The notes: generated by a model not told the origin, from the letters alone. Counted from the first letter of the stretch, positions 38,701 through 53,700 are shown. The stretch: 64,000 nt of DNA from Certhia americana (GCA_018697195.1 CM031878.1:71037072-71101071); one strand, 5' to 3'. Numbers and translations: made by a program.

Positions 38701-41700
38701 CTTGTTATGAGCCATGATTGTACAAACCTCTGCACAGGCTGTGGTGAAAGCAGGAGGTTCAGTATGGACAGCAGACAGAAGAAGGGACAGACTCCTGCAC
38801 TGTGTCGACTCATTCAGCAATGAATATACATGGAGAATTGCTGAGCTGTTCAATGGGAACTATGAGCTGGTAGCAGAATTAAATTTCTCTACTACTGACC
38901 ATGGGCTCAAAGTCACCATCGATGGTCTTTTCTGCTTACTTCTGTAAGCATCCTTAAAAAACAGTGGTACTAAGTGTTCACCCAACACTGTGGCTTCTGT
39001 CACACTCACCCTGCTTGCTTGCAAACAAGAACTTGTTATTTATTTAAGAATAAGAATTCACTGATTTAAAGAAAAAAGAAAACATCTGGAACATAAGTGC
39101 TTCTCGAAAGACTTTTGGAATTATTTTAATGAAGGCTTTGGTCAGGTGTTTCTGCACATGCTTAAATTCCCTGTATGTGCTGTACTGTTTGTGTTCAGCA
39201 ACTGCAGATCTTTCAGGCTCTCCAAAAAAACCCCTCTGTTTTTTTCTACAGGACATGATGGTGGATAGCAGTAGCTTTGTAGGGCTTCAAAAATATGCCT
39301 GTTTTCCCCCTAACCTCCTTTTTATTTATATAGCAGCTGCTCTTTTATTTTCTATCACAATTGTGGGTAAGATGGGATGGAACATGAACAAGATGGCATA
39401 TTATTGACAGCATGCAGCTGGTGTTATTTTCCAATTATAAAACCCTTGACGGGCATATGAAAGAACTGTCTAGTTTATGCCCAGTTGTGACAATGCTATC
39501 AAGCTGCCCCTTCCACTGAGATTTTATTTCATAGAAGATAAGCAATCTTTGGTTGCTGGTAGAAGAACAACAACTCTTTAATATCCTGGCCAACACAAAG
39601 CTGGTGAAGAATATGCTGTTAGCCATTTCCAAATATTTGCTGTATTGTATAGCTGTGCCAGAAATATTTCTTAATGCTTCCTGAGCAACTACTCTGTAAA
39701 CTGCCCTAAGCTCTTCTAATGCCAGTGGAGCTGTTAAAATCTACTTGAGCATGGACCCTGACTTATTCTGCTCTGCTGGGGCAGGGAGAGCTATCAGACT
39801 GTCAGCTGGTGGTTTAAGAACACCAATGCCCAATGCACACGGAGTTGTTTGTGTATTTAGTTGCCTATCTGTGATAAGTCTCTTCTGGGCATGAGGGACT
39901 GAGATTTTAAAAAAAACTTACAGCTTTGCCAACAAAACTCCTTTTCCCCCACAGGGATGTTAGGATGTGCATTTTTGATTCAATGGTAAATTTGCACTAT
40001 CTGCTTCAAAACTACTCAATAAAGTGCCCTTAAGACACATTTTTGTAACACAAAACAATCTTTTCCATAGAATAACAATCTTTTCCCTAGCCTCTCTCTC
40101 TGCCACTGGCACAATCTTAGAATACATGATTAAAGTCTAGCAAAAATAGTAGCAATGGTAACTGGATAGCAGAGACTACAGTGCCTCACTCAATGATTAT
40201 TAAAGAGTTTGAAGGAACACCTGCCTAAGCACCTGACTAAATGAAAGAAATGCGGAGGAACAACTGCTTTCCAAACACAGTGACATTTGTTATCTGTATT
40301 TAATGTTCAACAAAACTGAGATTACAAAACCTAAATTATGCTCTCTCCAGGTTTTTCATTTTTTAATTAACTACATGCTGTTGATCAGTAAGCACCAGCC
40401 CATGCTGACACAAAGAATTAAGTGTGCCTTTTTTACAGTCAAAGAAAACTAAGAAAAATGGAGAAGTTATTTGGGATCCTGCCTATATAATTAAAGAGAT
40501 GTTGATAACCATTAACTAAAAGTTAATGAATATGAGAAAAATGTAGGTGGTGTTTTTTTACAGGGCAGGTAATTAGACATTTGATAGTTTACAGACCATA
40601 TTAACAGTGCTCTGAACCAGGACTGTCAATGTGTAGGTCATTGTAAAATTACTACATCACATCTGAACTATTAATTAACACAGTCATTGAAACTAGGCAC
40701 ATCCTATATGAGAAAAATGAATTATTCAAATATCTTTAACAGCATATTGACATTTTAATTGCACACTGGTATTAACAAAACTAAAAGGTGCTTTAAATGT
40801 GTTTCAACTACTAGATTTTCTGCTCTTAAATCCCTCTGAATTTCAAAGCAGTTTCAGAAAGCTCTTGTTTAAAGAGCTAGACTGTCCACCCAATTCAGCA
40901 TCTTTCTATGGCACAACATCTCCTTATAATCAATATAAACATCACAGAAATGAAACTGGGTATTACTCAACATCCTGCCCACCAATTATGCCTTGCTATT
41001 TCTAGACAGAGTAGTGGCTCTGCGGAGCAAGCACACCCAACAGCGAACTGCCAGCTCTTGATAAATATGTCAGTGCTACAAAGGTCAACAAGAGCACGAG
41101 GCAGTCTGTGCTCGTCCACTGAGTGATCCTCACCGGGTGACAGTGGATGAATGCAGCTGGGGATCTGGTCCATCACACAATAGCTCTAGTGCCCTGAACC
41201 CTGAGCAGCTGCCTTGACAAATTAGATCTGGCCTCTTTAATTGAAAAAGCACATCAGGGTCCTGGGGCAATGACAGTTTTTCTCTCTTTTAGTAAGACAA
41301 GCCTCTACAGGTCATTGCAGCCTGGAAATGGATAGCCTGACTTGAAATCTATGCAGGTGGACAATTACGGGTCAAGGATACCTGCTGTTTCCAGAAGTCG
41401 TATTTGATAATGTCTATTTTAAACTTCACCATTCTTTTATTTGTACGATCTACTAATGTGGGAGCAGAGAAGCTCTGTTTTCATAACCAGGGGTTGCACA
41501 TCAATACAACCTCTTCTGTTACCAATGACGTAATTTTTTTTTCCGCTACTGAACAGCAAATGGCTCTTGGTTCTAATCTTGCCTCTCAGCTTTTCCACTT
41601 CTGCTAGTTAAATCTGAAATCTGTGCTGTTAGGGAAATGCAGAAATGTTTGCATTCCGGAAATGTTAAGAGAGTGTCAGTGCTAAAGTGCAGGCCTTTCT

Positions 41701-44700
41701 TTAAGCAGTTGTGCTTAAAGTGGCACAGGCAGTTGGGATGTGCTGGAATATACCTCACCGTTATCTTGATTTCCTCATCCTTGCATGTCTTTTGTAGTTA
41801 AATCTCTTCCTTTCCTTACACTTTCAGATGGCTACTATAGAAAATCCGTGTCTAAATGATCTGGAGCTTTTTTTACGTAAGATTTGAACTGCAGACTGAG
41901 TCACAGAGAAGGCACACTAAATCAGTGCCATGTATTCTATTATAACCCTGTGTTTGACAAAAATTGGCTTAAAGATGTGGCCCAGCTCAGGGATTTATCT
42001 TCCAATACCTTTTCTACATGCCTTGTCTCTGCTCTGTCTCTTCACTCTTGTTCTCAGAGAAACTTACTAAAACATCATAAAAACAAGTCTGAAAAAAGTC
42101 TGCTGTCAGAAACATCCTTTCAGCATTGTTCTTTCATGAATTTTATATACAATTTCCATTTTATTAATTAGCATCTACTGTCACTGTTTTAACTAGAGGA
42201 TGTAATCTGAGATGATTAGCTGTCCCTAGCAGTGGGAGCAGACAGCTCATACATGCAAGACAGAACAGAAGAAGGATCAGTGTCATTTCTCTGGACAAGT
42301 CTGGTGTGTTCTCTTAATCCTGACTTCACAGCCCTCCTGGTGCATATCACAGGATACCAGCGATTCCAGTGTGGTGAGATCATCAATCTTCTGGCATGTT
42401 TGTGAGTTGTTAGCCTGGTCAAGTGACTCAGGTATCTGGCCACTAAAAACTATACTGGGAAATTTGGTCCCATTCAAATGCTATGGCTTCAATGGCTTTC
42501 AGGTCCTTCTCTGATACGGTGCTGAAACAGTACTCCGCAGTAGGTATGCTGGGATTACTTTATGAGACATCCAGTTCCTGGACAATTGCTTATTAGAGGC
42601 ATTTTAGGCAAATATAGGGTTGGTTGCTTGTTCTAAAAAAACAAAAACCAAAAAGCAAAACAAACAAACAATTTTTTTTTAAAAATTTCAACCAAGCAAC
42701 CAGTATATTAATAAGGCCTCCCTCTGGAAACAGGGATGTTTACAGTAAGCTGATGCTAATTTACTTAAGAACATTTCAGAAAAAAAACTACAGAGTTTTG
42801 TTTAGCACAGACCCATCCAACTAACCTCTGTTTTCATCCTAATGAGAAAATTCAGTACGTTTTAATCTAGATGTGATTCTATACAAGTTTAAACTAAACC
42901 CTCTGTTGTCCTGCCTAGGTAAAATCACTCTGTGATCCACAACATCCATTATCCATTATTGTGATCCACAACAATAACCACACCTCTCACCTCAAATCTC
43001 AGCCACATGCTATAGAATCATAGATAGATAGAATCAGAGGAGAGATAGAATCAGAGCAAATTCTCAACTCCCTTTCTCAAAACATTCTTTTACTAGACTC
43101 TGGACAGAAAACTTAAAAGTACAGTAAAGGATGGATCTAGTCTGATTCAATCTTCATTGTTTCATCAGCACTTGAAACTTAGTGATCTGCAAAGTATTTG
43201 TAATTGTTTTATGTTTGTGCATACAATAGTTTGATATATGGGAAAGAATAGCAGTGTTTGCACAGTTTCCCCACAGATGCACATGCTTTGGGAGAATTAC
43301 ATCTCTTCCCAATCCCATCCAGGCAGAACTGCCTATGGTGCAACTTCTCCCACTAGCCTTACACTTGATTTTAGGATCTATCAGTTCCTTCTGACAGTGT
43401 CAGGACAATGATACTGATGAAATACTGAATATTTGCTGCACCTCGACACATTGAAAGTCCAAGCCCTTCCACACAGGCCTGCAAACACTGACTCAAAACC
43501 TAAGTTTTGACAAATTTTGTACCACTTTAATTCCTCATGCCCTCATCTGATTTATTACATAATGCCAACAATGTAACAACATTCCTCTGTTTTCTCTGAT
43601 AAAGAAACTGTATTGAATCTTTTAGATCCTTGTACATATTAGCATATAACAATATTTTTGTGTAAATTATACTCTGCAAATTTACTTCTTGGTGCAAAAC
43701 TCAGATCTCCTGTGATGAAAATTAATTGTTTAATTCATGAAAAAAAAAAAAAAAAAGTCTGAAGCTTTGTTTTGCCACAGATTTTTTTCCCCCACTTATT
43801 TCATGTATACTTGTAAAGTATCTTGTTATATCAGCACTTTACATTCTTTATCATTACTGTACCTGGAGTTTCTTATAATTTTGTCTCACTGCAGCAGAAT
43901 CTGCCTGAACATTTGCAGACTCTCCAGAGACAAGCATTGTCAGCACCTGGCAAATCTTTCAAGTAGTGATAATCACAGTAAAATTTAGTAACACTGCCAC
44001 TTGTGTACAATATGAAATATCTTCTGGAGGCAGGTTTTGAAAGGAACAGCTCTTGGGCTCCCCAAGAGCACAGCCCTCTATAAACAGAGGAGATGACTAC
44101 TGCTAATGACACACCAGAAGAAGAGCTGCAGTTATTAATAATAATACTACAGATTATACAATCTATAAAATAATAGGTGCTACCTAAAGAAGCAGTCTTG
44201 ATATCCAAATAAACCAGCAGCTCTTGACTCTAAGCTGTGTTCATCATCACAGCTTTGTTACTTGGACATCAACAAAAGGCTAGCTAAGGAAAGGAGATAC
44301 CACATCAAAATCTCCACCTAAGGAGTGCTCAGCCAAGTAAGAATACAAACATTAAAGACTGCTAACCACTACACTTTTGTCATTCAGTTCCCAGCTCAGC
44401 CACTCCCACACTTGAATGCTGTGAAGAAGAAGCTCTAGCAGAGCCACAAAATCATAACCTGAGTTTTCAACCAATTTATCAACACAGTGTTTAAAAGGCA
44501 CAGATTTCCGGCAATTAGGGAATGAGTGAGAAAACCGAGCTGTTGGCTACGTTTGCGCTAATGAACCCAGTACTGGAAGAGCATGAGGCATTTCTGAACG
44601 GAGGCAAGAAGGACAGGAGGCAGCAGAGAAGGGCAGCAGGGTGGTGAGGGACAGGGACAGCTACTCTTGAAGAAAATCAGTTTGCTTTCTTCACAGAGGC

Positions 44701-47700
44701 CTGCGGGAGAGCTGTACATCTCTACTCCCCCCTTCGTTAGTAGGGCGACTACAGGGGGACGCAGCACTACGGCACTACTGGGGTGTGGAGGGTAAAGCCT
44801 TGGAGAGCTCCACAGGAGGAGCTTCATGACTCCCACTGTGGAGGGAGGAACACCAAGTACAATGGCAGCAGGGGAGGGAAGGTTAGGCAGCAAGGTTAGG
44901 GAAACTGTTTCAACCAAGGTGAGAAACACACAATTAAATTAACACTAAAACGCAGCAAGAAAGAAAACAAAACATAAACATACTCTAGAACATGTGTTGG
45001 TTTTTTTTTTTTTTTTTTTTTTTTTTGCTTTGGTTTGATTTAGTTTTCTGGGGAGGTGGGAGGAGAATAGGAAAGAGGGTTGTAATTTGCCCAATCAGAG
45101 GTGGTTTTTTTTGTTTTTTTTTTTTTTCCTGCAACAGAAAGGGCAGATTCCTTAATGGTCAAAATGAAAATGCCAATGGAATGGCAATGCACAATTCCCA
45201 CTCTATGGGTAGGACTACACATTTTCATCTTGGCAAGAATTGTGATGTAGCTCAGAAACAACAGTCCTAGAGTATATTTAGCTACTAAAGCTGTGGCACA
45301 CAAATGTCACATTCCCATGAGTCAACCCTTTTAAAGAACCCTGTCTTCACACCCCCACAGATATTCCCCAAGATGCCTGCACTGAATTAAGAGTGAAGCA
45401 TATGGATGGATGTGACATCATCAAAGCACTCGTGTTACAGTAAAGAGAACAGCAAGTGGATTCTATACAATTAGTACAATCAGTAAGGAGCCATTTGTGA
45501 GCACAGAAAAAGAAAGAAAACACTGCTCAAAGGAATAGACATAACCAATGAAGGAAAACACAAAGCACTTTGCAAAACAAGGAGAAAATATTAAAAAAAA
45601 AAAAAATTTTCTTTGTGAACGTGTGAAAGCAAAAGAAAACACAGCAAAAGTGGAAAAAAATCTTGATAAAAGGATTTTAAGTGTAACATTTCTTGATTTA
45701 ATCTTGTGTGAGAACTCTTTACTTTGCCCTTTTGAGGCAATAACTCAATATAATTTTGGAGCAAACTGGCTCTGACTGGGTAAGGCAAGGAGTTACAACA
45801 CACAAGTGGATGGTAATGAAAAACAACCATGCGGTCACCTCTGCCACCATTGTTTTGATGGGTGTAGACTGCTTCCAGCTTTGTCAATATTCATAATTAG
45901 GCACCAAAGAATGCATGATATTTAAATGACCCTGTCAAGTGCTTATAAGGCTCATTGGTAACCATCACTCCCTGGGGAGGGGCGTATTGAATGTAAGCCT
46001 CTTCATCAGTCAGTGAATTGTAGTGAAAATGATTAGAATCCAACAGCTATACATTTATTAATATTTTCACTGCACGCTCTTCTGAAAGCTGCTAGTGGCA
46101 TACAAGATGCTTTTAAGAGCTAGTTTTCCATCTATTAAGCTTTGCTTTTCAGAAGACTTGTGAAGCAGGGGTCCCACACATAACAAACAGTGCTATTAAA
46201 ATGCATGCATCTCTCTTCACTCCTCTGGGTACGTAAAGGGGCAGATCTTCCACTTTTGGTTGTTTCTGACACCACTTCCTTGTCTGGCAGCAACAGAGAA
46301 GTTGTGTTCAAGGATCAATCCTTCTATCCTATCCTATCCTATCCTATCCTATCCTATCCTATCCTATCCTATCCTATCCTATCCTATCCTATCCTATCCT
46401 ATCCTTCCGTCCGTCCGTCCATCCATCCATCTCCCCCTTTCAAGGTGAACAAGACAAAGATATCACTTATTTCCAGAAGTGTGAACACTGGATTTTCTAA
46501 GAAATATCCTCTAGCCTGAGGTATTTTGAATAATAGATGTTACCAACAGGTAAAAGGTAAAGGAAAAAAAAGATCCTAATTTTTTTGGCCATCAGCAATA
46601 TCATAGACATTGAGAGGAAAGAGGAGTGCTAGGTAAATCACATGCCATCTTTGGGAGGCCATGCAAGTTTATCTGCCTACCCTCTGCTACGTAAGGGATA
46701 CCCCTTTTTCTCAATTTGCTTTCTACAATTAAAGAGCAAGGGATGAGGAATTTAAAAATGAAGATGACATCTCAAACTGCGTTTAGACTGGAATTAGGAG
46801 TGTGAGGCTTCATCTTCAGTACTGTCACTCCCTTGCACCTAAAATTATGGTTTTGAGTTTTAGTATTGCAGTCACCCGGAGTTCTTCCTTTGCCAAGGCT
46901 CAGCAGCCCTCCAGGTCCACAGGGTGCAAAGAGGCTCTGGGCTTAACACACAGGTAAGTCTGATCAGGTTCTAGAAATCCACTTTGTTTTAGATTTTGCA
47001 GTTATTCTTCCAGAATGTCTACAGGATTAAGCTCCACAAAGAAATTGTTCCAACAGAGGTAGTTTTTCCCCTTTTCTGTAGGAAGAGCTAATTAGCTGGG
47101 AGGTGGGGGACAAGTTTACATCTTCCGTCTGTAGGAATTTTAATCTTCATATTCCATTTCCTGCCAATAAGCCTAAAAGCCAAGGCTACTACATTAATAT
47201 TTTCCAGTATCAAGGAGTATCAAGAAATTTTACTGTATCTCCTACCTAATTTGACCAACCTCCTCCAGGGGAAAATTGCTTCAGGCTTCATCTCTGCTGG
47301 GCCAGCCAGGTGATGCCCATTGCCTTTAGGGTAAGGAGCTGTGAAGGCTCTTGGAGGTCAGACCTGGGGAGTTCAGTGAGAAACCCTGGATATCCCTGGA
47401 CTGTGGAAGGCATTGTGTATATGGGGCTGTTATTAAAAACAGTCTGGGTCCAGACCACCAGCAGCTGTTCATGTAGCTCTGCTGAAGACTGTTCTGTGAT
47501 GTTCATGTGTTCATCACTCCATACTGAAAGCCTCTACAACTAATGCAGAGAAATCAAGATTCAGTGGGTCAGATGGAGGGGAAAGAATAGGGGGAACTAG
47601 TAACCTGCTAGTTTGGGCAGACAATGCAAAACATCAGGACTGGCATGCCAGTAGCTTCTCTAGGAACAGCTGATGCTTTTGTCTAATGAGTTTTTCATAT

Positions 47701-50700
47701 AAAATGCATGAACAATAGAGAACTGGAATCCACATTTCAATTAATATTTTAAGTGTTTTATATCAAGTATTCATAGCAGAAAGAACTGAGCTCGTGTGTT
47801 CCTGCCCCTGGTGATTGCCCTAACCACTCAGCAAGTGAGTTTTGCTCATACTCATCTTCCTTATGACACTCTGAGTACTTAATTAGTCGACACAGAGAAA
47901 ACACATCTTCAACAGAACAGAGATTGAAAGAAGCTATCTAAGAACACCCTGGAGAAGAATAACTGGGATTCAGATCTCTCTAGGCAGTGGAGCTATTTGA
48001 ACCTAACTCCCCTGTTTAAAAGGAACCATTTTAAAGTCTCTGAGATACAGATTAATTGGAGCTGAAAGAATGATGAGGGTCAAGATGCAATGAGGGGCAC
48101 CGCCATATCTACATAGGAGAAAAGATGATTCTTCTCTGTGTTCAAGAAGCAAATTTTGGCAATCCTCTGCCTAATTCTCTATATGTATGGCAAAGGGGGA
48201 GTGGAGGCCAAAGGACAAGATTTGTATTAGACCCCTGCTTCAACACTGATCTGAGCACAGTGAAATGACAGCTAAATCCCAACGTTTTGGTGGGTGAAAA
48301 ACCAAATGTAGAACCTCTCCGTGAGAAGTCATTTATGTATCATTTAGTGTATACTAATGGCTACACTCTAAGTGGTATTTTTTGCTCAGGTCTCACTGGA
48401 GACAGTGGAACTGAGGCACAGTGACTAGGACTACCCCCAGTTTTACTTCAATGGTTAAACTAGAGGGGGCTTTCCTTATCTAAGTTGGGGTACTGGACCT
48501 GATGGTCACCTGCTGAAGTGAACTGATTGGTGATGTCATGAGTGGCAGCAGCCTGGGCTGCAGTGATCGTGCACTGGTGGAGTTCACAGTCCTCAGGCAT
48601 ATGGGTCAGGCAAAGAGTAAATCCACAACCCTGTATTTTAGAAGAGCAAACTTTCAGCTCTTCCAGGAGGTCAGTAGGACCCCCTATGAAACTGCCCTCA
48701 AGGACAAGGGAGCAGAATAGAGCTGGCAGATCCTTAAGGATGTCTCCCAAGAGGGAAGAGCTAGCAAAACTCATTTGAAAGAAATTGGACAAAAGACAAG
48801 ATGCTGGATGGCTGTATTGGGGCCTGCAAGCTGAACTAAAGGGCAAAAATGAAATGCACAGGTGGTGGACAGGTATCATGGAAAGAGTATAGGAACTCAG
48901 TCTGGTTATGTATGGATGGGGTCAGGAAAGTCAAGGTGTAGTTGGAGCTGAACTAGGCAAGGGATGCCAAGAATAATAAGAAGGGATTCTACAGGTCAAC
49001 CAGAAAAAGAAGGTTGAAAAAGGTGTACTCTACCTGCTAAGTAAGGCTGGCATGAGGAGAAGGCTGAGGCACTCATCAAAAATTCTGCCTCAGTCTTCTC
49101 TTGCAATCACCCTTCCCAACCTCCTGAGTGTTTGGTCCACAAGACAGGGCCTGGGGAGCAAAATCCCTCTCACTGTAAGAGAAAATCAGGTTTTGGACCA
49201 CTTGAAGAACCTGAACATACTTAAGTCTATGGAACATTATGAGATGTATCCCAGAGTCCCAGGAATTGGCTGATTTAATTACCAAGCCACTGTCCACAAT
49301 ATTTGAAAAGTGTGTTAGTCAGTGTGGTGACTGGAAAGAGGGAAATATTGTACTCACCTTAAAAAAGGGTAAAAGAAGGACCCTGGGAACGATCAACTTG
49401 TCAGTCCCATTGTCTCCCTGCCTGGGAAGATCATGGAACATATCTTCCTAGAAACTCTGCTAAGGCACATGGAGGACAAGGAGGTGACAAGGACAGCCAG
49501 CATGGCTTCACCAAGGGAAATTGCTGCTTGGCCAACTTGGTGGAGAAACTCCATCAACAGACAAGGAAAGATGTCAAAAATATGTCATTTATCTGGACTT
49601 TTGTAAGGCCTTTGACATAATCTCCCACAACATCCTTCTCACTAAACTGGAGGGAGATGGACTTGATAGATGGACAATTTAATAGATAAGGAACTCACGG
49701 GACAGGCTTATTCAGAGGATAGTGGTCAATGGCCTGAGGTTGGAATGGAGGTCAGTGACAAGTGGTGTCCTTCAGGGGTCAATTTTGGGACCAATGTCTT
49801 CGACAAAGGCATATTGGCATTGAGGGAGCCTTCAGCAAGTTTGCAGATGACATCAAGCTGTGTGGTGTGACTGAGGCACCTGAAGGATGGGGTGCCATTA
49901 AGAGGGACTTGGATAAGATTGAGAATGAGGCCAAAGGGAACCTTGAGGTTTACTTTAGCAAAGTACCTGAGTCAGGGCCACTCACAGCCCACAAAGCCAA
50001 ACATGTCCTGAGCTGCATCCAAAGCAGTGTGGCCAACAGGACGAGGAAGAAGATTTTGCCCCTCTGCTCATGTGAAACCCCACCTGCAGAGCTGTGTCTA
50101 GCTCTGGACTCCCCTGCACAGGAAAGACATGGGCCACAAAGATGATCAGAGGGCTGGAGAACTGCTCTTATGAAGACAGGCTGAGACACCTGGTTCAGGA
50201 TGAGGAAGAGAAGTTTCTGGGAAGATGTTATGGCAGCTTTCCAGTACCTAGAGGGGGATATATAAGAGGTGGAGAGGGACTCTTTACAAGGGCATGTAGT
50301 GATAAGACAAGCCAAATGGCTTCAAACTGAAAGGAGGAAGGTTTAAATTAGCGATTAGGAAGAAATTCTTTACTCTGAGGTGGGTGGTAAAGTACTGCAA
50401 CAGGCTGTCCAGAGGAGCTGTTGGTGTCCCATTCCTGAAATTATTCAACGCCAGGTTGAATGGGCTTGGAACAACCTGGTTGAGTGGAAAGCATTCCTGG
50501 TCATGGCAGAGGAGGTTGGAACAAATTGATCTTAAAGATCATCTTTAAGGTCCCTTCCAAATCAAAGCCTCATGATTCTATGATTCCATGGTTGTTGAGA
50601 GATAGAAATAATGTGAAATCAGCTGAGAACTGTTGTGCTGCCTTGGGAATTCAGAGAAAGGCAATGTAAAAATGCATCTTTAAGAACAATAGGAAGCTAT

Positions 50701-53700
50701 GGATCTTGCTTTGTCAGAGAACAGGGCAGATCAAATTTAGAGAGAGTAAAATCCCCTCTGTTGCCCTCCTTCCCATACACATGCACACAACTGTCTATAA
50801 AAGCACGCACTTCTGTTTGTTTTGTGTGGTTTCCTCAGGCAGTGAATTATCTAGAACTGAGTCTAAGATTGGCTGTTTAGTTTCAGACTTTACGATAAGC
50901 TTTTAATTATAGTACAGGAGTTTCATTACATGTTACTCTGAGCCAGCTGGAAGCAGTTACACTTTAGTCCTCCTCCCCCTCCCTCCTCACCACAGGATGT
51001 CATTTCCAAGGCCTTACCCTTCTTGTCTTGATGATTATGGGATGAAACTGCCACATATGGATCTGTATTTTCAGATGAACCAAGCGCATCCTTCCAATCC
51101 AGCATGCGTCCCCTAGCATCATAACCCTGTCGAGCGCGAGAGTCAGAAGTGGTGGTGCTTGGGACTAGGGAACTCGAGTGTCCTGTTTACATTATAAATA
51201 CAGGTAGGGAAGACAAGTCTCATTAGTCACTTACCACGCTACCTCCCCATGCTCAGGGATGTACGCACTGCTTTGCTTCCATGATGGGTGAACGTCTTGT
51301 CTTAGGCTGAGCAACGTTTCAAAAGTCCTTCAAAACATGACTCCAAAGGAAGAGGGCATTTGAACCTTCCAGAGCAGGGTGCTAAAAGGTGCTGCCACTG
51401 GGCTGGCAGTTCTGTGCTTCTCAACAGAGTTAAACGCATATGAAAGAGGGTAAGCACACTTCATCTGAGTCAAGCGTCCTTTGGCTGGATTCAGTACACA
51501 TGCCTGACTGAAAATGAAGTGTCAGCCCATGCTGTCTGATACTGGCTCATTCAAAAAGCAAATAAAATTTCAGTTTAAAACAGAACAATGTCCAAAATGG
51601 CTGAAACTGAATGGGAATGCCAGGAGAACTACAAAAGGGTGACATCATGAGGCAGTCTTCCTCATTCCTCCAGGGGGATGAAGGACTGCCTAACACCAGC
51701 GTGCTCACACTGTGGCATTCCTCTCCAGGTGGGAAATGTCCCCAGCCAGCTGCTCGCCCTGCTTGCACCATCACTATTGGTCCTGTCTGAGCTGATGGCC
51801 CAAACTGGCTCTGAAATAAGCACAAGACTGAACACTGTTTCTGCTCAGAGTGGCAGTGCAGACAATGCCTCACCGCCTGGATCTGCCCAAGAATCTGTGA
51901 CTCCAGCAGCAGCTGAGACTGAGGCCTCACATGCCATATTCCCATTACAAACGCTCTAGACATTGTTACTGTTGCCCTGAATGAGGCTGATCCACCTCTC
52001 CCATATCATATACACCCCAACAAACAGTACATTCACAGAACTTGCCCCACTGGAAATAGAGCACACTTTGAAAGGTGGTTTGGATGGGACATGTTTGCAG
52101 ACTCATACGCTCTTTGCAGCTGGAACCAAAAAGTACATCAGTATCTAAAATGCTTGAGAGGCATCTCTGAAAGACAGCTCCAACACGGACTTTCTAGTGG
52201 CTCAGCTGCTTAGGGGAGAGGGCACCAAATGCTATATACACCACAAAATTTTGACCTCAAAACCATTCTGAAAGTTTCCTTACAGCACATGTGAAAAAGT
52301 GAGTTATTTTCATCAGGATTCAAGGAATTCTGTGCCTTCTTATTTTGATATGGAGTAACTATATCCCCTTACCTACTTTTCTTAAAGGGCACATTAAAAA
52401 TAGAATTTTTGACACATGCTCAAACAAACTAACAGAATTGGACTATTCACAGACAGAATGGCATATAACATTTTTCATCAGATAACACTAGACAGACTGA
52501 CAGCAGCCTTCCTTTCTCCTGTCTGCTTTTCAACAGCCCAGCAAATTAATTTTCCTTCCTTAGATGAATCTCACTTGGAGAGGAGTCCAATCACCAGGCT
52601 ACAGGCTGCCCTAGCAGGGACCCTCTCCCTGCTCCTTTCCTTGATCTTGCTTCACTGCTCAGAAAAATAATTTGAGACTCACTGGGGCAGAGACAGATCA
52701 ACAGAAGGAGCTGAAATTTAAGTCTCACAGAGAAGGCACAGAGCTGGGCAGGTAGAGCCTGTGCTTCTGCAGTTTATTTTAAACTGCTCCTGGATAAGCA
52801 CAAAGCTTTTGAAAGCTGCATCTCAAAAATGCTGTTTTAAATGGCTTCTAAAGCCATACAGCCCCAGATCTCAGAAGTCTAGGGAGAGATGATGAACCTA
52901 GTTCCTCCATTCTACTCCAACAATCAAAAATCTAAATGTTGTCTACCAAAGCCAATATTGTTGTTCCCAAGCTTTTAGATGCACTCACATGCTTCATTTT
53001 ATCCTGCCCTTTCACCATTTTATCCTGCCCTTTCACCTTCATTGTGTTGAACTACTGATTAAATCAGCAAAATGCTGCAACTTCTATTAAGACGTTGTTA
53101 TGGTTTAAAGAAGTCCTATTGAATATTAATTACTTTAGAGGGAAAAAATATCTGTGCTCCTCTGTAAGTTCTTGAGGAGCCCTTTTGATTTACTGAATTG
53201 AATTACATATGGGAGCACTTTGGACTATATTTTCCATAGGACATGGCCACAATCAACTCCTTTAACTTGTATGCTTAGAAAAGAAAATTGGTTAAATTTA
53301 CAATGTTCTCACCATGAAGACAACCTTCAACTACAGCTAATCGTTAACAGAATTTAGCTCTGGATGTCAGTCTGAAGGTTTTGTACTGACAAGGGCAGTG
53401 GACTATTTTTAACCTTCTCATGGTAGAAAGTGTGTTTTCTCCCACCCATCTTTTTTAAAACAGCAAATTAAATGCTGTGCTTTGTTAAGACAGAGTTTTA
53501 ACTAATAGAAATAGAAAAGAGAATAAATAAATAGAAAAGAGAAGCCAAATGTTATCCTCTTTTTAAGGTTTCCATTAGCCCCATCATGGCTGAGAACATT
53601 GGTAACACACAGACAGAGGACTCCGTTTGAGCTCCAATCCAAATGTGCTGCCTGCTCCACAGCGGTCCTGCAGCAGGACTGCTTGTGTCCAAAGGGACAG

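Larger units (their letters stand above)
26752..51017 (-). other. SEMA6A last intron (24.3 kb)
   Basis: Bounded by GTAAGG after 51018 and CTATTGCAG before 26751. It contains the CR1 cluster at 28.9-29.9 kb, the 2.1-kb CR1 at 48.5-50.6 kb, the (TATCC)n microsatellite at 46.3 kb, homopolymer runs, and a small triplication with a hairpin at 32.5 kb. The stretches 29.9-46.3 kb and 46.5-48.4 kb show no recognisable gene or transposon. Open frames there are short and unlike any family I know. Confidence 0.85.

Noticed and set aside
43015..43055. Repeated ATAGAATCA-type words suggesting a CR1 terminus
   Set aside because: Only the terminal words are present without adjoining CR1 sequence; too short to call.
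46190..46519. 109-codon frame with repeated ILSYP
   Set aside because: Translation of the (TATCC)n microsatellite.
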